64,000 nucleotides of DNA from Oscillospiraceae bacterium (GCA_017437095.1 JAFSBW010000072.1:32742-96741); one strand, 5' to 3'. Positions 35,352-44,638 are shown, counted from the stretch's first letter. The notes: generated by a model from the sequence alone, not told the origin. Program-made: numbers and translations.

Positions 35352-36221
35352 ATGGAAAACATTCTTTTCCGGGGCGTATGCACCGCCCTGGTAACCCCCT
35401 TTTTAGGGGATAAGGTCAATTTTCCCCTGGCAGAAATTTTGGCAAAACGGCAGATCGACGCGGGGATCAGCGCCCTGGTGCTTGCGGGAACTACCGGCGA
35501 AGCCCCCACCCTGGAGGACGATGAAAAGCTGGAGCTTTTTGAGCGCTGCAAGCGCTATGCAGGCGCCGACTGCAAGATCATCTGCGGCACCGGCAGCAAC
35601 TGCACCGCCCACGCCGCCGCCTTTAGCCTGGCGGCCCAGGAAGCGGGCGCGGACGGCCTGCTGGTGGTAAGCCCATACTACAACAAAGCCACCGCCGAGG
35701 GCCTGATAGCCCACTATATGACCGTAGCCCACTGCGTAAACATTCCCATCATCGTATACAATGTGCCGGGCCGCACCGGGCAGGATATCCCGGTAGATGT
35801 ATACCGCCGCCTTTCCTACTTACCCAATATCGCCGGGGTTAAGGAAGCGGCCAAGGATGTTACCAAGGTTAGCGCTGCTCTGGAAGGGGCAAGGCCGGGC
35901 TTTTGCGTTTGGAGCGGCTGCGATGAGCTGGCGGTTGCAGAGATTGCCCTGGGCGCCCAGGGTGTGATCTCCGTGCTTTCCAATGTGCTGCCCAGGGAAA
36001 CCGCCGCCATGGTAAACGCCGCCCTGGACGGCGATTTCGACACCGCCGCCCACCTGCAGCGCAAGCTGCAGCCGGTTATGGATGCCCTGTGCGCCGAGGT
36101 AAACCCCATCCCCATCAAGGCAGCCATGGGCCTTGCAGGCTACGATTGCGGCCCCTGCCGCCTGCCCCTGACGAAAGCCAAAGCTTCTACTGTGGAGCTT
36201 CTAAAGGAGTATATCCTCTAA
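35352..36221 (+). CDS. dapA: 4-hydroxy-tetrahydrodipicolinate synthase
   Basis: About 289 residues with DapA motifs: CTALVTPF, GTTGEAPTL, the YNVPGRTGQD stretch with the catalytic tyrosine, and the Schiff-base lysine in IAGVKEAAKD. It condenses pyruvate with aspartate semialdehyde, the first step of the lysine/meso-DAP branch, so it also feeds peptidoglycan. ATGs at 35337 and 35346 overlap or crowd the GGAGGT site; 35352 is 7 bases after it and gives the standard family start. It stands alone, without other dap genes. Confidence 0.94.
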   Translation: MENILFRGVCTALVTPFLGDKVNFPLAEILAKRQIDAGISALVLAGTTGEAPTLEDDEKLELFERCKRYAGADCKIICGTGSNCTAHAAAFSLAAQEAGADGLLVVSPYYNKATAEGLIAHYMTVAHCVNIPIIVYNVPGRTGQDIPVDVYRRLSYLPNIAGVKEAAKDVTKVSAALEGARPGFCVWSGCDELAVAEIALGAQGVISVLSNVLPRETAAMVNAALDGDFDTAAHLQRKLQPVMDALCAEVNPIPIKAAMGLAGYDCGPCRLPLTKAKASTVELLKEYIL

Positions 36222-36233
36222 CCGCTCCACCCC

Positions 36234-36380
36234 TTGTAGGGACCGGCGTCCTTGACAGGCCGTTGATGATTGGAGATTGGAGATTGAAGAGTGGAGATTC
36301 CGCTATCTTCACTCTTAACTCCTAACTCTTCACTCATCCAAACCCTAATGCGGGCGATTCTTGAATCGCGCCTACCACCA
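36234..36380. repeat. GTAGGG fragment plus GAGATTGAA-type stem, copy 6
   Basis: TTGTAGGGACCGGCGTCC is followed by GATTGGAGATTGGAGATTG and AAGAGTGGAGATTCCGCTATC, mirrored by TTCACTCTTAACTCC words, and then GCGGGCGATTCTTGAATCGC. The central loop is the reverse of that in the other copies, so this one is inverted. Confidence 0.65.
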
Positions 36381-36386
36381 TGCAGC

Positions 36387-36420
36387 AAAACAGGGCCGTG
36401 CGAAACGCACAGCCCTGCTA
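36387..36420 (-). terminator. Terminator after tyrS
   Basis: On the minus strand GCAGGGCTGTGCG and CGCACGGCCCTGT form a stem with a TTTC-type loop followed by TTTT, four bases past the tyrS stop. Confidence 0.8.
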
Positions 36421-36423
36421 TTT

Positions 36424-37647
36424 TTATGCCAAAACGGCCTTGTGGAAAACCTTCTTGCCCTTGCGGATCTTTACGCCCTGGCGCAGATCCTCCTCGCTAA
36501 CGGTAAACTGGGCGGCGGGCACTTTCTCGTCGTTTACGAATACGCCGCCCTGCTCAACCAGCTGCCGGGCCTGCTTGTTGGAAGGTGCCAGGCCGCAGGC
36601 TACCATCAGGCTGAGAATGCCGATTTTGCCGTCCACCAGCTTGTCAGCAGTAATTTCGGTGGTAGGCATGTTGGCATCGTCGCCAAGCCCTGCAAACAGC
36701 GCCTTGGCAGCGGCCTGGGCCTTGTCTGCCTCTTCCTGACCGTGGACAAGCTTGGTCAGCTCGTAAGCCAGGATCTCCTTGGCGGTGTTCAGCTGGGCAT
36801 CCTTCCAGCTTTCCATCTCGTTGATCTGCTCCAGAGGCAGGAAAGTAAGCATACGGATGCATTTGAGAACGTCCGCATCCTCCACATTGCGCCAGTACTG
36901 GTAGAAATCGAAGGGGCTGGTCTTGTTGGGGTCAAGCCATACTGCGCCCTTGGCGGTCTTGCCCATCTTCTTGCCCTCGGAGTTGAGAAGCAGGGTGATG
37001 GTCATGGCGTGGGCATCCTTGCCCAGCTTCTTGCGGATCAGCTCCGTACCGCCAAGCATATTGCTCCACTGGTCGTTGCCGCCAAACTGCATATTGCAGC
37101 CGTATTCCTTAAACAGGTAGTAGAAATCGTAGCTCTGCATGGGCATGTAGTTGAACTCCAGGAAGCTCAGGCCCTTTTCCATGCGCTGCTTGAAGCACTC
37201 AGCGCGGAGCATATTGTTTACGCTGAAGCAGCCGCCGATATCCCGGATGAAATCGATATAGTTCAGCTTCAGCAGCCAATCGGCATTGTTGACCATACGG
37301 GCCTTGTCTTCGCCGAACTCGATGAACCGCTCCATCTGCTTTTTAAAGCAATCGCAGTTGTGCTGAATGGTCTCCTGGGTCATCATAGAGCGCATATCGG
37401 TGCGGCCGGAGGGGTCTCCGATCATGGCAGTGCCGCCGCCAATGAGGGCGATGGGCTTGTTGCCCGCCATCTGCAGCCGCTTCATCAGGCAAAGAGCCAT
37501 AAAGTGGCCTACATGCAAAGAATCCGCCGTGGGGTCAAAGCCGATATAGAAAGTAGCCTTGCCGTTATCGATCATTTCCCGGATCTCTTCTTCGTTGGTA
37601 ACCTGGGCGATCAGGCCTCTGGCCACCAGCTCGTCATAAAGTTTCAT
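36424..37647 (-). CDS. tyrS: Tyrosyl-tRNA synthetase
   Basis: About 407 residues: class I synthetase with a HIGH-type motif (PTADSLHVGHFMA) near residue 45, the tyrosine-binding QSYDFYYLFKEY region, a KMSKS-type KKMGKTAKGAVWL, and a C-terminal S4 RNA-binding domain (SNKQARQLVEQGGVFVNDEKV in two parts). It charges tRNA-Tyr. ATG at 37647 follows GGAGG; the frame upstream runs through the T-box leader and is not coding. Expression is likely controlled by that T-box. Confidence 0.96.
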   Translation of the reverse strand: MKLYDELVARGLIAQVTNEEEIREMIDNGKATFYIGFDPTADSLHVGHFMALCLMKRLQMAGNKPIALIGGGTAMIGDPSGRTDMRSMMTQETIQHNCDCFKKQMERFIEFGEDKARMVNNADWLLKLNYIDFIRDIGGCFSVNNMLRAECFKQRMEKGLSFLEFNYMPMQSYDFYYLFKEYGCNMQFGGNDQWSNMLGGTELIRKKLGKDAHAMTITLLLNSEGKKMGKTAKGAVWLDPNKTSPFDFYQYWRNVEDADVLKCIRMLTFLPLEQINEMESWKDAQLNTAKEILAYELTKLVHGQEEADKAQAAAKALFAGLGDDANMPTTEITADKLVDGKIGILSLMVACGLAPSNKQARQLVEQGGVFVNDEKVPAAQFTVSEEDLRQGVKIRKGKKVFHKAVLA

Positions 37648-37661
37648 AGTGTATCCTCCAA

Positions 37662-37935
37662 AAATAAAAGCCCCCTGCCCCAAACGGGACAGAGGGCGTA
37701 GTTTACGCGGTACCACCTCTGGTTTATCCCCGGCTCACACCGGCGACCTCACGGCGTTAAATAACGCCCTGCGCTGTACCGGGCGCCCCCGTCCTGCCCT
37801 ACTGTGATTTCAGGCAGGCCGCTCCGGGAGGTATTTGGGCGTTCTTTTCTGCTGCCTCGCACCCCCCGGCAGCTCTCTGAAGAAAAGGCATCGCTTACTT
37901 CTTCCCATCATTGCGTTAAAAAACTATGGGTAATA
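37662..37935 (-). promoter_or_regulatory. Tyrosine T-box riboswitch leader of tyrS
   Basis: The minus strand carries the T-box sequence AGAGGTGGTACCGCG (37706-37720), which base-pairs with the uncharged tRNA end. Just downstream is a 12-bp terminator stem (GCCCTCTGTCCC / GGGGCAGGGGGC, 37670-37697) followed by a T-run. Upstream, in the Stem I area, AAATACCTC places a TAC codon at 37831-37833 where the Tyr specifier is expected, and GGGAAGAAGTAAGCGATG resembles the 5' conserved part. The leader should let transcription proceed when tRNA-Tyr is uncharged. Confidence 0.92.
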
Positions 37936-37980
37936 TAGCAAAAAACAGAATCCTTGTCAAGTAGCTTCCTGGTTTAAAAC

Positions 37981-38352
37981 TCAAAGGCTTACATTGGTGC
38001 GGCAATAGGGGCAGGTAACCCGAGCGTCCTTTTCCCCGGCCAAAACCGCGCCGCATTCCGGGCAGCGCAGCACCGGCTGAATGCCCGCGGCTGCATGGAG
38101 CATGCCCTCAACGGCAATAAATCTTTTGATATAGCGCTGGATGCACCAAAGCCCCAGGGCCGTAAGGCCGAAGCAAGCGGCATCCATAAGCACCGTGAGT
38201 AAAACGGATGTCAGCCTGACGCTCAAAGACATTTGCTCCGGGTCGGAAAGAACATACCAAACAGATAGGGTAAACACGATCATGCCAAAAATGCCTGCCA
38301 AAAGCAGAACAGTGCCAATAATTATCAGCCAAACAGAAGGTTTCTTTTTCAT
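37981..38352 (-). CDS. Small membrane protein with C-terminal zinc ribbon
   Basis: 123 residues: two membrane helices (WLIIIGTVLLLAGIFGMIVF and LTVLMDAACFGLTALGLW) and a C-terminal zinc ribbon CPECGA ... CPYCRT. No named family is recognised. It lies just upstream of the T-box/tyrS and 12 bases downstream of recN, in the same direction as both. It could be co-transcribed with recN. Confidence 0.65.
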   Translation of the reverse strand: MKKKPSVWLIIIGTVLLLAGIFGMIVFTLSVWYVLSDPEQMSLSVRLTSVLLTVLMDAACFGLTALGLWCIQRYIKRFIAVEGMLHAAAGIQPVLRCPECGAVLAGEKDARVTCPYCRTNVSL

Positions 38353-38364
38353 AATTACACCCGC

Positions 38365-40014
38365 CTAAAATTTCAGCATTTCTTCCGCGCTTTTCAGCGT
38401 AGTTTCCGTGATCTTCGAGCCGCCGATGATCCGGGCCAGCTCTTTTTTGCGCCCTTCCATATCCAGGGGCGTAACGGTGGTATAGGTGCGGCCATCGCGC
38501 TCGCTCTTTGCAATGAGCAGATGGGTATCCGCAAGGGCTGCCAGCTGGGGCAGATGGGTCACGCACAAAACCTGCTTGGTCTTGGCAACACTGCGCAGCT
38601 TCTCCGCAACCTTTTGGGCCGCTCTGCCGGATACGCCGGTATCCACCTCATCAAATATCAAGGTGTCTATCCGGTCCTGCCGGGCCAGCACATTTTTCAT
38701 AGCCAGCATAATTCTGGCCAGCTCGCCGCCGGAAGCTACCTTGCTCATAGGCTTTAATGCTTCGCCTGCGTTGGCGCTCATATAAAAGGCTACGGCATCG
38801 GCGCCGTTTGCCCCCAGCTCAAGCTCCGTAAACCGGCAGTTAAACTGCACCTTGGGCATATCCAGCTGGGCAAGCTCAGAAAGAATCTGGGCAGACATAG
38901 CTTCGGCCGCAAGCTGCCGGTTTTGCCGCAGCTGCTTGGCCAGCGCCCAGGCTTCCGCCTCCGCTTTGGCAAGCTCCCCTTTCAGCTTTTCCAGGTGATC
39001 GTCCGCAAACTCGATCTCGTCCAGCTCCGCCTTGGCTTTTTCCAAATATTCCAGAATCTCGCCGCAGTCCGCGCCGTATTTGCGCCGCAGCTTATGGATG
39101 GTGTGCAGCCGGGCTTCTATTTTTTCCAGCTCATCGGCGCTGTAGCTCAGGCCGTCCCGGGCGTCCCGCAGCTCCTCGGCAGCATCCTGCACCTGATACA
39201 TCAGGTCTGTCACCTTTTCCAGCAGGGCGTTCATAGCATCGGTATACCGCGCGACCCGGCTCAGCTCCCGCTGGGCCTGGGTAAGCAGGCTGGCCGCGCC
39301 ATCGGTTTCGTCGCCGCCGTAAAGGCACTCTACTGCCGTATCCATGGAGCTGGCCAATTTTTCGGCGTTTTGCAGCAGCTTGCGCCGGTCTTCCAGCCGT
39401 TCATCCTCCCCGGCTTCCAGATTGGCCTTGGAGATCTCCGCGATCTGGTATTTCAGGGTTTCCATGCGGCGAAGCTTTTCTCCTTCGTCCATGGTCATGC
39501 GCTCGATTTCGCCCCGCAGGCGGCTGACCTGGCTGTAGGCCCGGCCGTATTCGCCCCGCAGGGCTTCATTGTCCGCAAAAGCATCCAGGTAAGTAAGGTG
39601 GTTATTCTCGTCAAAAAGCGAAGCGCTGTCGTGCTGGCCGTGAATATTGATCAGCTGGATGCCCAGCTTCCGCAGTATAGAAACGCTGACCAGGCTGCCG
39701 TTTACCCGGCAGATATTCTTGCCGTCCAGGAAGATCTCCCGCTGGATCACCGTTTCCGGGTCGTACTCTACGCCGTTTTCTTCAAACCAGCCAAGCTCCG
39801 GCACCTGGGTAAACACCGCCCGCACGCTGGCCTTGTTCGCCCCGGTGCGGATCATGTCCCGGTAGGCCCGCTCGCCTAAAATGGCAGAAATGGCATCGAT
39901 GACGATGCTCTTGCCCGCGCCGGTCTCACCGGTTAGGATGTTGAAGCCCCGGTCAAAGGAAATGTCGGAGCATTCGATCACGGCAATATTCTCAATATGC
40001 AGCAGGCTCAGCAT
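38365..40014 (-). CDS. recN: DNA repair protein RecN
   Basis: About 549 residues: SMC-like ATPase with N-terminal Walker A (ILTGETGAGKSIVIDAI) near residue 30, a central coiled coil rich in Glu/Arg/Leu, and C-terminal signature and Walker B (SGGELARIMLAMK, DTLIFDEVDTGVSG). RecN acts early in double-strand break repair. The ATG at 40014 (MLSLLHIENIAVIE) with AAAGGAG upstream is the family start. It ends the dxs-tlyA-nadK-argR-recN run, a classic Firmicutes order. Confidence 0.94.
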   Translation of the reverse strand: MLSLLHIENIAVIECSDISFDRGFNILTGETGAGKSIVIDAISAILGERAYRDMIRTGANKASVRAVFTQVPELGWFEENGVEYDPETVIQREIFLDGKNICRVNGSLVSVSILRKLGIQLINIHGQHDSASLFDENNHLTYLDAFADNEALRGEYGRAYSQVSRLRGEIERMTMDEGEKLRRMETLKYQIAEISKANLEAGEDERLEDRRKLLQNAEKLASSMDTAVECLYGGDETDGAASLLTQAQRELSRVARYTDAMNALLEKVTDLMYQVQDAAEELRDARDGLSYSADELEKIEARLHTIHKLRRKYGADCGEILEYLEKAKAELDEIEFADDHLEKLKGELAKAEAEAWALAKQLRQNRQLAAEAMSAQILSELAQLDMPKVQFNCRFTELELGANGADAVAFYMSANAGEALKPMSKVASGGELARIMLAMKNVLARQDRIDTLIFDEVDTGVSGRAAQKVAEKLRSVAKTKQVLCVTHLPQLAALADTHLLIAKSERDGRTYTTVTPLDMEGRKKELARIIGGSKITETTLKSAEEMLKF

Positions 40015-40034
40015 ACTCCGCACTCCTTTCATGT

Positions 40035-40487
40035 TTAAGCCAGCAGGCTTTTGATTTCTCCGCAAAAGGCAGCCGCGGCATTGTTATCCCGCATGACCAC
40101 CATAACCGTATCGTCGCCGGCCAGAGTGCCCAGCACAACGCTCATATTCATAGTATCAATGGCAGAGCCGGCAGCGGAAGCCAGACCCGGCAAAGTGTGG
40201 ATCACAATAATATTCTGGGCATAGTCCACATCTGTAACGCATTCCCGGAAGATGGTGTTCAGCCGGGTGGAGAAAGAGCCGGGAACCTCCGTAACCGAGG
40301 GGGCGTAGCGGTAAGTACCCATGCTGGTAAGCTCCTTAACGATGCGAAGCTCCTTAATATCCCGGGAGATGGTGGCCTGCGTGCCACGGAAGCCCGATTC
40401 CTGCAGGGCCGCGAGCAACTGCTCCTGGGTCTCTACATTGCGGGTAGAAATGATCTCCATAATCTTGGCTTGTCTTTGAGATTTCAT
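40035..40487 (-). CDS. argR: Arginine repressor ArgR/AhrC
   Basis: 150 residues: an N-terminal winged helix (RNVETQEQLLAALQESGF, GTQATISRDIKEL) and a C-terminal hexamerisation/arginine-binding domain (LGTLAGDDTVMVVMRDN with the Gly-Asp-Asp motif). It controls arginine synthesis and breakdown genes with L-arginine as corepressor. The gene is in the usual nadK-argR-recN order. No arginine genes are in the window. Confidence 0.93.
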   Translation of the reverse strand: MKSQRQAKIMEIISTRNVETQEQLLAALQESGFRGTQATISRDIKELRIVKELTSMGTYRYAPSVTEVPGSFSTRLNTIFRECVTDVDYAQNIIVIHTLPGLASAAGSAIDTMNMSVVLGTLAGDDTVMVVMRDNNAAAAFCGEIKSLLA

Positions 40488-40498
40488 AGCGGCCCTCC

Positions 40499-41362
40499 TT
40501 AATGGTTTTTAAACTTGGCGTTGACAACATCGTAAAAGCTGCGTTCCTTCAGCCTTACCAGCTTGGTAACAAGCTGGCTTTTGCGCACGGTTGCCACATC
40601 CCCTAAATTCATGCGCACAGCCTTGCCGCCGTCTACGCTCAGGTAGGCATTGCGCCGGGCGTTGGTGGTAAGCTGGGCGGTGATCACCCGGTTTTCCGAA
40701 GCCACCATGCTGCGGCTTACCAGCTCATGGGCGCAAATGGGGGTGATAACAATATTCTTGGCATCCGGCTCCACGATGGGCCCGCCGGCAGAAAGGTTGT
40801 AGGCGGTAGAGCCGGTAGGGGTAGCGATGATCACGCCGTCGCCGCCGCATTCCATAGCCTGCACGCCGTCGCACTTAACGCTCATATATACGATCCTGGC
40901 CACAGCGCCCTTGGTGATCACCACATCGTTCAGGCAAATATCGTGAAATACAATATCCCTGTCCCGCTGCACGGTAACATCCAGCATCATGCGCTCATCG
41001 AGGGCATAATCTCCCTCTGCCAGCCGGGAAAGCATGCCAAGCTCGCTGCTTTCCAGCTCTGCCATAAAGCCCATAGTGCCGATATTTACCCCCAAAATAG
41101 GGATATCATGCCTGGTAGCGGCCTTGGCCATGTGCAAAATCGTGCCGTCGCCGCCGAAGCAGATCACCATATCGGCGCTTTGCAGCTCCCGATCCAGCCG
41201 GGAAAAGTGGATATCCCGGGGCAGGTGGAAGCTTTTGTCCACCTCAAAGGGCAGGCAAACCTTAACCTCTACTCCGCTATCTTTAAGCACCTGCATGGCT
41301 TCCCGCAGGGTGCGGAAATGGCTGTCCCGGTAGGGGTTGGGCGTAAGGATTATTTTTTTCAT
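40499..41362 (-). CDS. nadK: NAD kinase
   Basis: 287 residues: the catalytic GGDGTILH motif near residue 70, NVGTMGFMAE, the LNDVVITKG motif and the glycine-rich TPTGSTAYNLSAGGP substrate loop. It phosphorylates NAD to NADP. It overlaps the end of tlyA by 4 bases (ATGA). Confidence 0.95.
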   Translation of the reverse strand: MKKIILTPNPYRDSHFRTLREAMQVLKDSGVEVKVCLPFEVDKSFHLPRDIHFSRLDRELQSADMVICFGGDGTILHMAKAATRHDIPILGVNIGTMGFMAELESSELGMLSRLAEGDYALDERMMLDVTVQRDRDIVFHDICLNDVVITKGAVARIVYMSVKCDGVQAMECGGDGVIIATPTGSTAYNLSAGGPIVEPDAKNIVITPICAHELVSRSMVASENRVITAQLTTNARRNAYLSVDGGKAVRMNLGDVATVRKSQLVTKLVRLKERSFYDVVNAKFKNH

Positions 41363-42171
41363 GCCTTTACCCCCAATGCTTCATGGGCCTGGCTGACTAC
41401 CGCTGCGGTATCCGGCACGATGCCGGGCGTATCCGCCAAAGTCAGGTGGCCCAAAAATTCGATATTGCCCTCCGGCCCCTTTACCGGCGAAAAGGTAAGG
41501 CCCAAAATGGTAAATTCCAGCTCAGCAGCCAAAGCTACAAAATTGTCCAGCACTTCTTTATGGGTAGCGCTGTCGCGCACGACCCCCTTTTTGCCAACCT
41601 TTTCCCGCCCGGCTTCAAACTGGGGCTTGATCAGGCAAAGCACCTGGCCCTGGCCGGGCTTGAGCAGCGCCTGAATGGCAGGCAAAACGATCTTTAAAGA
41701 AATAAAGCTCACATCGATCACGGAAAGATCCAGCGGCTCCCCCAGATCCTCCGGCGTTACATAGCGGATATTGGTGCGCTCCATTACCACAACTCTGGGG
41801 TCAGAGCGGATCTTCCAGTCCAGCTGGCCGTAGCCCACATCGATGGCAAAAACCTTTTTCGCTCCCTGCTGCAGCAGGCAGTCGGTAAAGCCGCCGGTAG
41901 AAGCGCCGGAATCGCTGCATACAAACCCCTCGGGCTTTACCCCAAAGTCCCGCAGCGCCTTTTCCAGCTTCAACCCGCCCCGGCTCACATAGGGGCATAC
42001 CGCCCCCCGGACCTCCAACTCTACGGTTTCTTCGTAGGAAATGCCGGGCTTATCCGCTTTTTGGCCGTTTACATACACATTGCCGCTCATAATAATGGCC
42101 TGGGCCTTGGTGCGGTTGTCAGCATAGCCGTTTTCTACCAGAAGGACATCCAGCCGTTTTTTAATTTTCAT
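41359..42171 (-). CDS. tlyA: TlyA family rRNA 2'-O-methyltransferase
   Basis: About 270 residues: an N-terminal S4 RNA-binding domain (KRLDVLLVENGYADNRTKAQ) and an FtsJ-like methyltransferase domain (DSGASTGGFTDCLLQQGA, VDVGYGQL-type motif). Members methylate ribosomal RNA; some were first labelled hemolysin A. The ATG at 42171 overlaps the end of dxs by 11 bases and has GGAGGGG upstream, so it is coupled to dxs. The longer frame upstream is within dxs. Confidence 0.92.
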   Translation of the reverse strand: MKIKKRLDVLLVENGYADNRTKAQAIIMSGNVYVNGQKADKPGISYEETVELEVRGAVCPYVSRGGLKLEKALRDFGVKPEGFVCSDSGASTGGFTDCLLQQGAKKVFAIDVGYGQLDWKIRSDPRVVVMERTNIRYVTPEDLGEPLDLSVIDVSFISLKIVLPAIQALLKPGQGQVLCLIKPQFEAGREKVGKKGVVRDSATHKEVLDNFVALAAELEFTILGLTFSPVKGPEGNIEFLGHLTLADTPGIVPDTAAVVSQAHEALGVKA

Positions 42172-44038
42172 AGCCAAGCCCCTCCAATACCATTTCGCAA
42201 ATACCCTTTGCGTCCAGCCCCAAAGCTTCATACAGCTTGTTTACTGACCCGTGGGGTACAAATTGCCGCCCCAGATCCCGGCCGTCTACGCGGATACCGC
42301 CCTGCTGCTTCATAAGCTCCCAGGCCAGCGCTTCCTTGATGCCCGCGCCGCCGCTGGCTTCTTCTACAATGTACACAGGGCCGTTCTGCGCCTTCAGCGC
42401 CAGAATATCCTCTACGGGCAAGGGCGCAAGAGTCAAGCACCGCAGCACCGTAGCTTCTACGCCCTTTTGTGCTAAAAGACCGGCGGCTTCCATGGCGTTT
42501 TCCACCATAGTGCCGTAGGTTACCAGGGTAACATCCTTACCCTGGCGGTGCCGGGCGGCAAGCCCCTTTTGGGCCAAAAGCCCATCCGGCAGAAAATCGC
42601 TTTCCGTAAAGCTGCGGTCGCCGCCCCGGGGATAGCGCAGGGCTACCGGGCCGTCATGGCTCTGCACAGCCCAGCGCAGCATAGCTGCCAGCTCCCGGCG
42701 GCTGCCGGGGCAAAGGAGCATCATGCCGGGCATCTGCCGCAAAAATCCAATGTCAAAAATGCCGTGATGGGTCTCGCCGTCATCCCCAACCAGGCCCGCT
42801 CTGTCCACCGCCAGCACACAGTGCAGCTTCAGCATAGCAATGTCCTGCAATATCATATCGTAGGCTCTTTGCAGGAAGGTAGAGTAGATGGCAACCACCG
42901 GCACCATGCCCTGCTTGGCAAGGCCGCCGGCCATGGAAACGGCGTGTTCTTCCGCAATGCCCACATCAAAGGTACGCTCCGGGAAGGTTTCTTTAAATTC
43001 CAGCAGCCCGGTGCCGCCGGGCATAGCGGCGGTAATGGCGCAAAGCTTGGTGTTTTCCTGGGCCAGAGCCATCATAGTTTCGCCAAAAGCGGCGGAAAAG
43101 CTGGGTTTTGACCCCATTGCCGCCCCGGATACCGGGTCAAACGCCCCAATTCCGTGGAATTTGGCGGGGCTTTCCTCCGCAGGGGCGTAGCCCTTGCCCT
43201 TTTGGGTCATAACATGCAGCAGCACCGGCTCGTCCATCCGCTTGGCAATGGAGAGCAGGGCTATCAGGTTGGGCAGGTCATGCCCGTCTACCGGCCCCAG
43301 GTAGGTAAGGCCCATGTTTTCAAAGATGGTGCCCGGCAGCAGCAGGCGCTTGAGCCGGTCCTTGGCCTTGCTGGTAATGCGGTATACTGTCTTTCCTCCG
43401 GGGACTTTTTCCATAGACGCCCGGTATTTCATCTTCATGCCCAAATAGCTCTCTTTGGAGCGCAGGCGGCTCAGATGCATCGCCATACCGCCCACATTCC
43501 AATCGATGGACATGCCGTTATCGTTCAATATCATAACCATGGGCTCCCGGCTTTGGGCCACATCGTTGAGCCCCTCATAGATCATACCGCCGGTAGCCGC
43601 GCCGTCGCCGAACAGGGCAACAACACTGTAGTCCTGCTTTTGCAGGCTTCTTGCCCTGGCCATGCCCAGGGCTATGGATACGCTGCTGGAAGCATGGCCA
43701 GCCACAAAGGCATCGCTGTCGCTTTCCGAAGGCTTGGGAAAACCCGCAACGCCGCCGAATTGGCGCAAAGACGCAAAACCCGCCTGGCGGCCGGTCAGCA
43801 GCTTATGCACATAAGACTGATGACCGACATCAAAAACCAGGCGGTCTTTTGATGTATCAAATACGGTTTCCAGCGCCACCGTCAGCTCTACCACGCCCAG
43901 GTTGGAGGCAAGATGCCCCCCGGTTTTGGACACGGAATCTACCAGGAAATCTCTTATCTCCCGGCACAGAGTCTGGCGGCTGCTGTCGTCCAGGCGTATC
44001 AGGTCATCATGGCCATGAATAGTTTGTAATATACTCAT
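42161..44038 (-). CDS. dxs: 1-deoxy-D-xylulose-5-phosphate synthase
   Basis: About 625 residues, transketolase-like, with DVGHQSYVHKLLTGR, the thiamine diphosphate motif GDGAATGGMIYEGLNDV continuing to NDNGMSI, and the C-terminal YPRGG region. It makes DXP from pyruvate and glyceraldehyde-3-phosphate, the entry to MEP isoprenoid synthesis. ATG at 44038 is preferred over GTG at 44047. oapA and the OLE RNA lie directly upstream, the usual place for that module. Confidence 0.95.
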   Translation of the reverse strand: MSILQTIHGHDDLIRLDDSSRQTLCREIRDFLVDSVSKTGGHLASNLGVVELTVALETVFDTSKDRLVFDVGHQSYVHKLLTGRQAGFASLRQFGGVAGFPKPSESDSDAFVAGHASSSVSIALGMARARSLQKQDYSVVALFGDGAATGGMIYEGLNDVAQSREPMVMILNDNGMSIDWNVGGMAMHLSRLRSKESYLGMKMKYRASMEKVPGGKTVYRITSKAKDRLKRLLLPGTIFENMGLTYLGPVDGHDLPNLIALLSIAKRMDEPVLLHVMTQKGKGYAPAEESPAKFHGIGAFDPVSGAAMGSKPSFSAAFGETMMALAQENTKLCAITAAMPGGTGLLEFKETFPERTFDVGIAEEHAVSMAGGLAKQGMVPVVAIYSTFLQRAYDMILQDIAMLKLHCVLAVDRAGLVGDDGETHHGIFDIGFLRQMPGMMLLCPGSRRELAAMLRWAVQSHDGPVALRYPRGGDRSFTESDFLPDGLLAQKGLAARHRQGKDVTLVTYGTMVENAMEAAGLLAQKGVEATVLRCLTLAPLPVEDILALKAQNGPVYIVEEASGGAGIKEALAWELMKQQGGIRVDGRDLGRQFVPHGSVNKLYEALGLDAKGICEMVLEGLGYEN

Positions 44039-44056
44039 AAGGCTCACAACCTAACA

Positions 44057-44638
44057 TTATTTTTTCTTTTTGGCAAAGGGGTGCTTGATCCAGCTGATCA
44101 CCTTTCCCGTAAAGGAAACGATCTTGGTGCAGCTGTTGATGGCAAAGGTCTTGCCGATGGCCTTGCCGCCTACCGTGAAGCCCGCAACCAGCGCCGACAT
44201 TACAAGGCTGATCACCGAGCTGGGCGCATCAAAGCCCTGCAGCGCCACAAGCTGGGCGGAAATGGTAGCCGAAGCCGTGCCGGATACAACGCCGCAAATA
44301 TCGCCGATCACATCGTTGCAGATGGAGCTTACCCGCTCGGCGTTGCGCAGCAGGCGGATAGATTCCTGGGCGCCGGAAACTTTCCGGGCGGCCATGGAAT
44401 GGAAGGGCTTCTCGTCAGCGGAGGTAACCGCTACGCCGATCACATCAAAAATAATGCCCACCAAAACGATGGTAAGCAAAACAAGAAAAGCTACCCCCAG
44501 GCCGCTGCCGCTCATCAGGGCATCGGAAGCTACGCTGATGGTGCCGGATATAAGCATGGTGGTAATAAAAATGGTAATTACCCAGCGGATGGTTTTGTTT
44601 CTCTCTTTTTTCGATGAAGCCGGGTCTGACTTAGCCAC
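44057..44638 (-). CDS. oapA: OLE RNA-associated membrane protein OapA
   Basis: 193 residues with a GTG start (AAGGGG upstream), basic termini and about four membrane segments (WVITIFITTMLISG; VAFLVLLTIVLVGIIFDVIG; VISLVMSALVAGFTVGG). OapA proteins are this size, lie between the ole RNA gene and dxs, and are reported to need a DxxxD motif; DVIGD occurs at 109-113, with IRLLRNAERV just before it. Such proteins are sometimes labelled CorB-like magnesium transporters. It should bind OLE RNA and hold it at the membrane. Identification rests on synteny, size and these motifs. Confidence 0.82.
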   Translation of the reverse strand: MAKSDPASSKKERNKTIRWVITIFITTMLISGTISVASDALMSGSGLGVAFLVLLTIVLVGIIFDVIGVAVTSADEKPFHSMAARKVSGAQESIRLLRNAERVSSICNDVIGDICGVVSGTASATISAQLVALQGFDAPSSVISLVMSALVAGFTVGGKAIGKTFAINSCTKIVSFTGKVISWIKHPFAKKKK

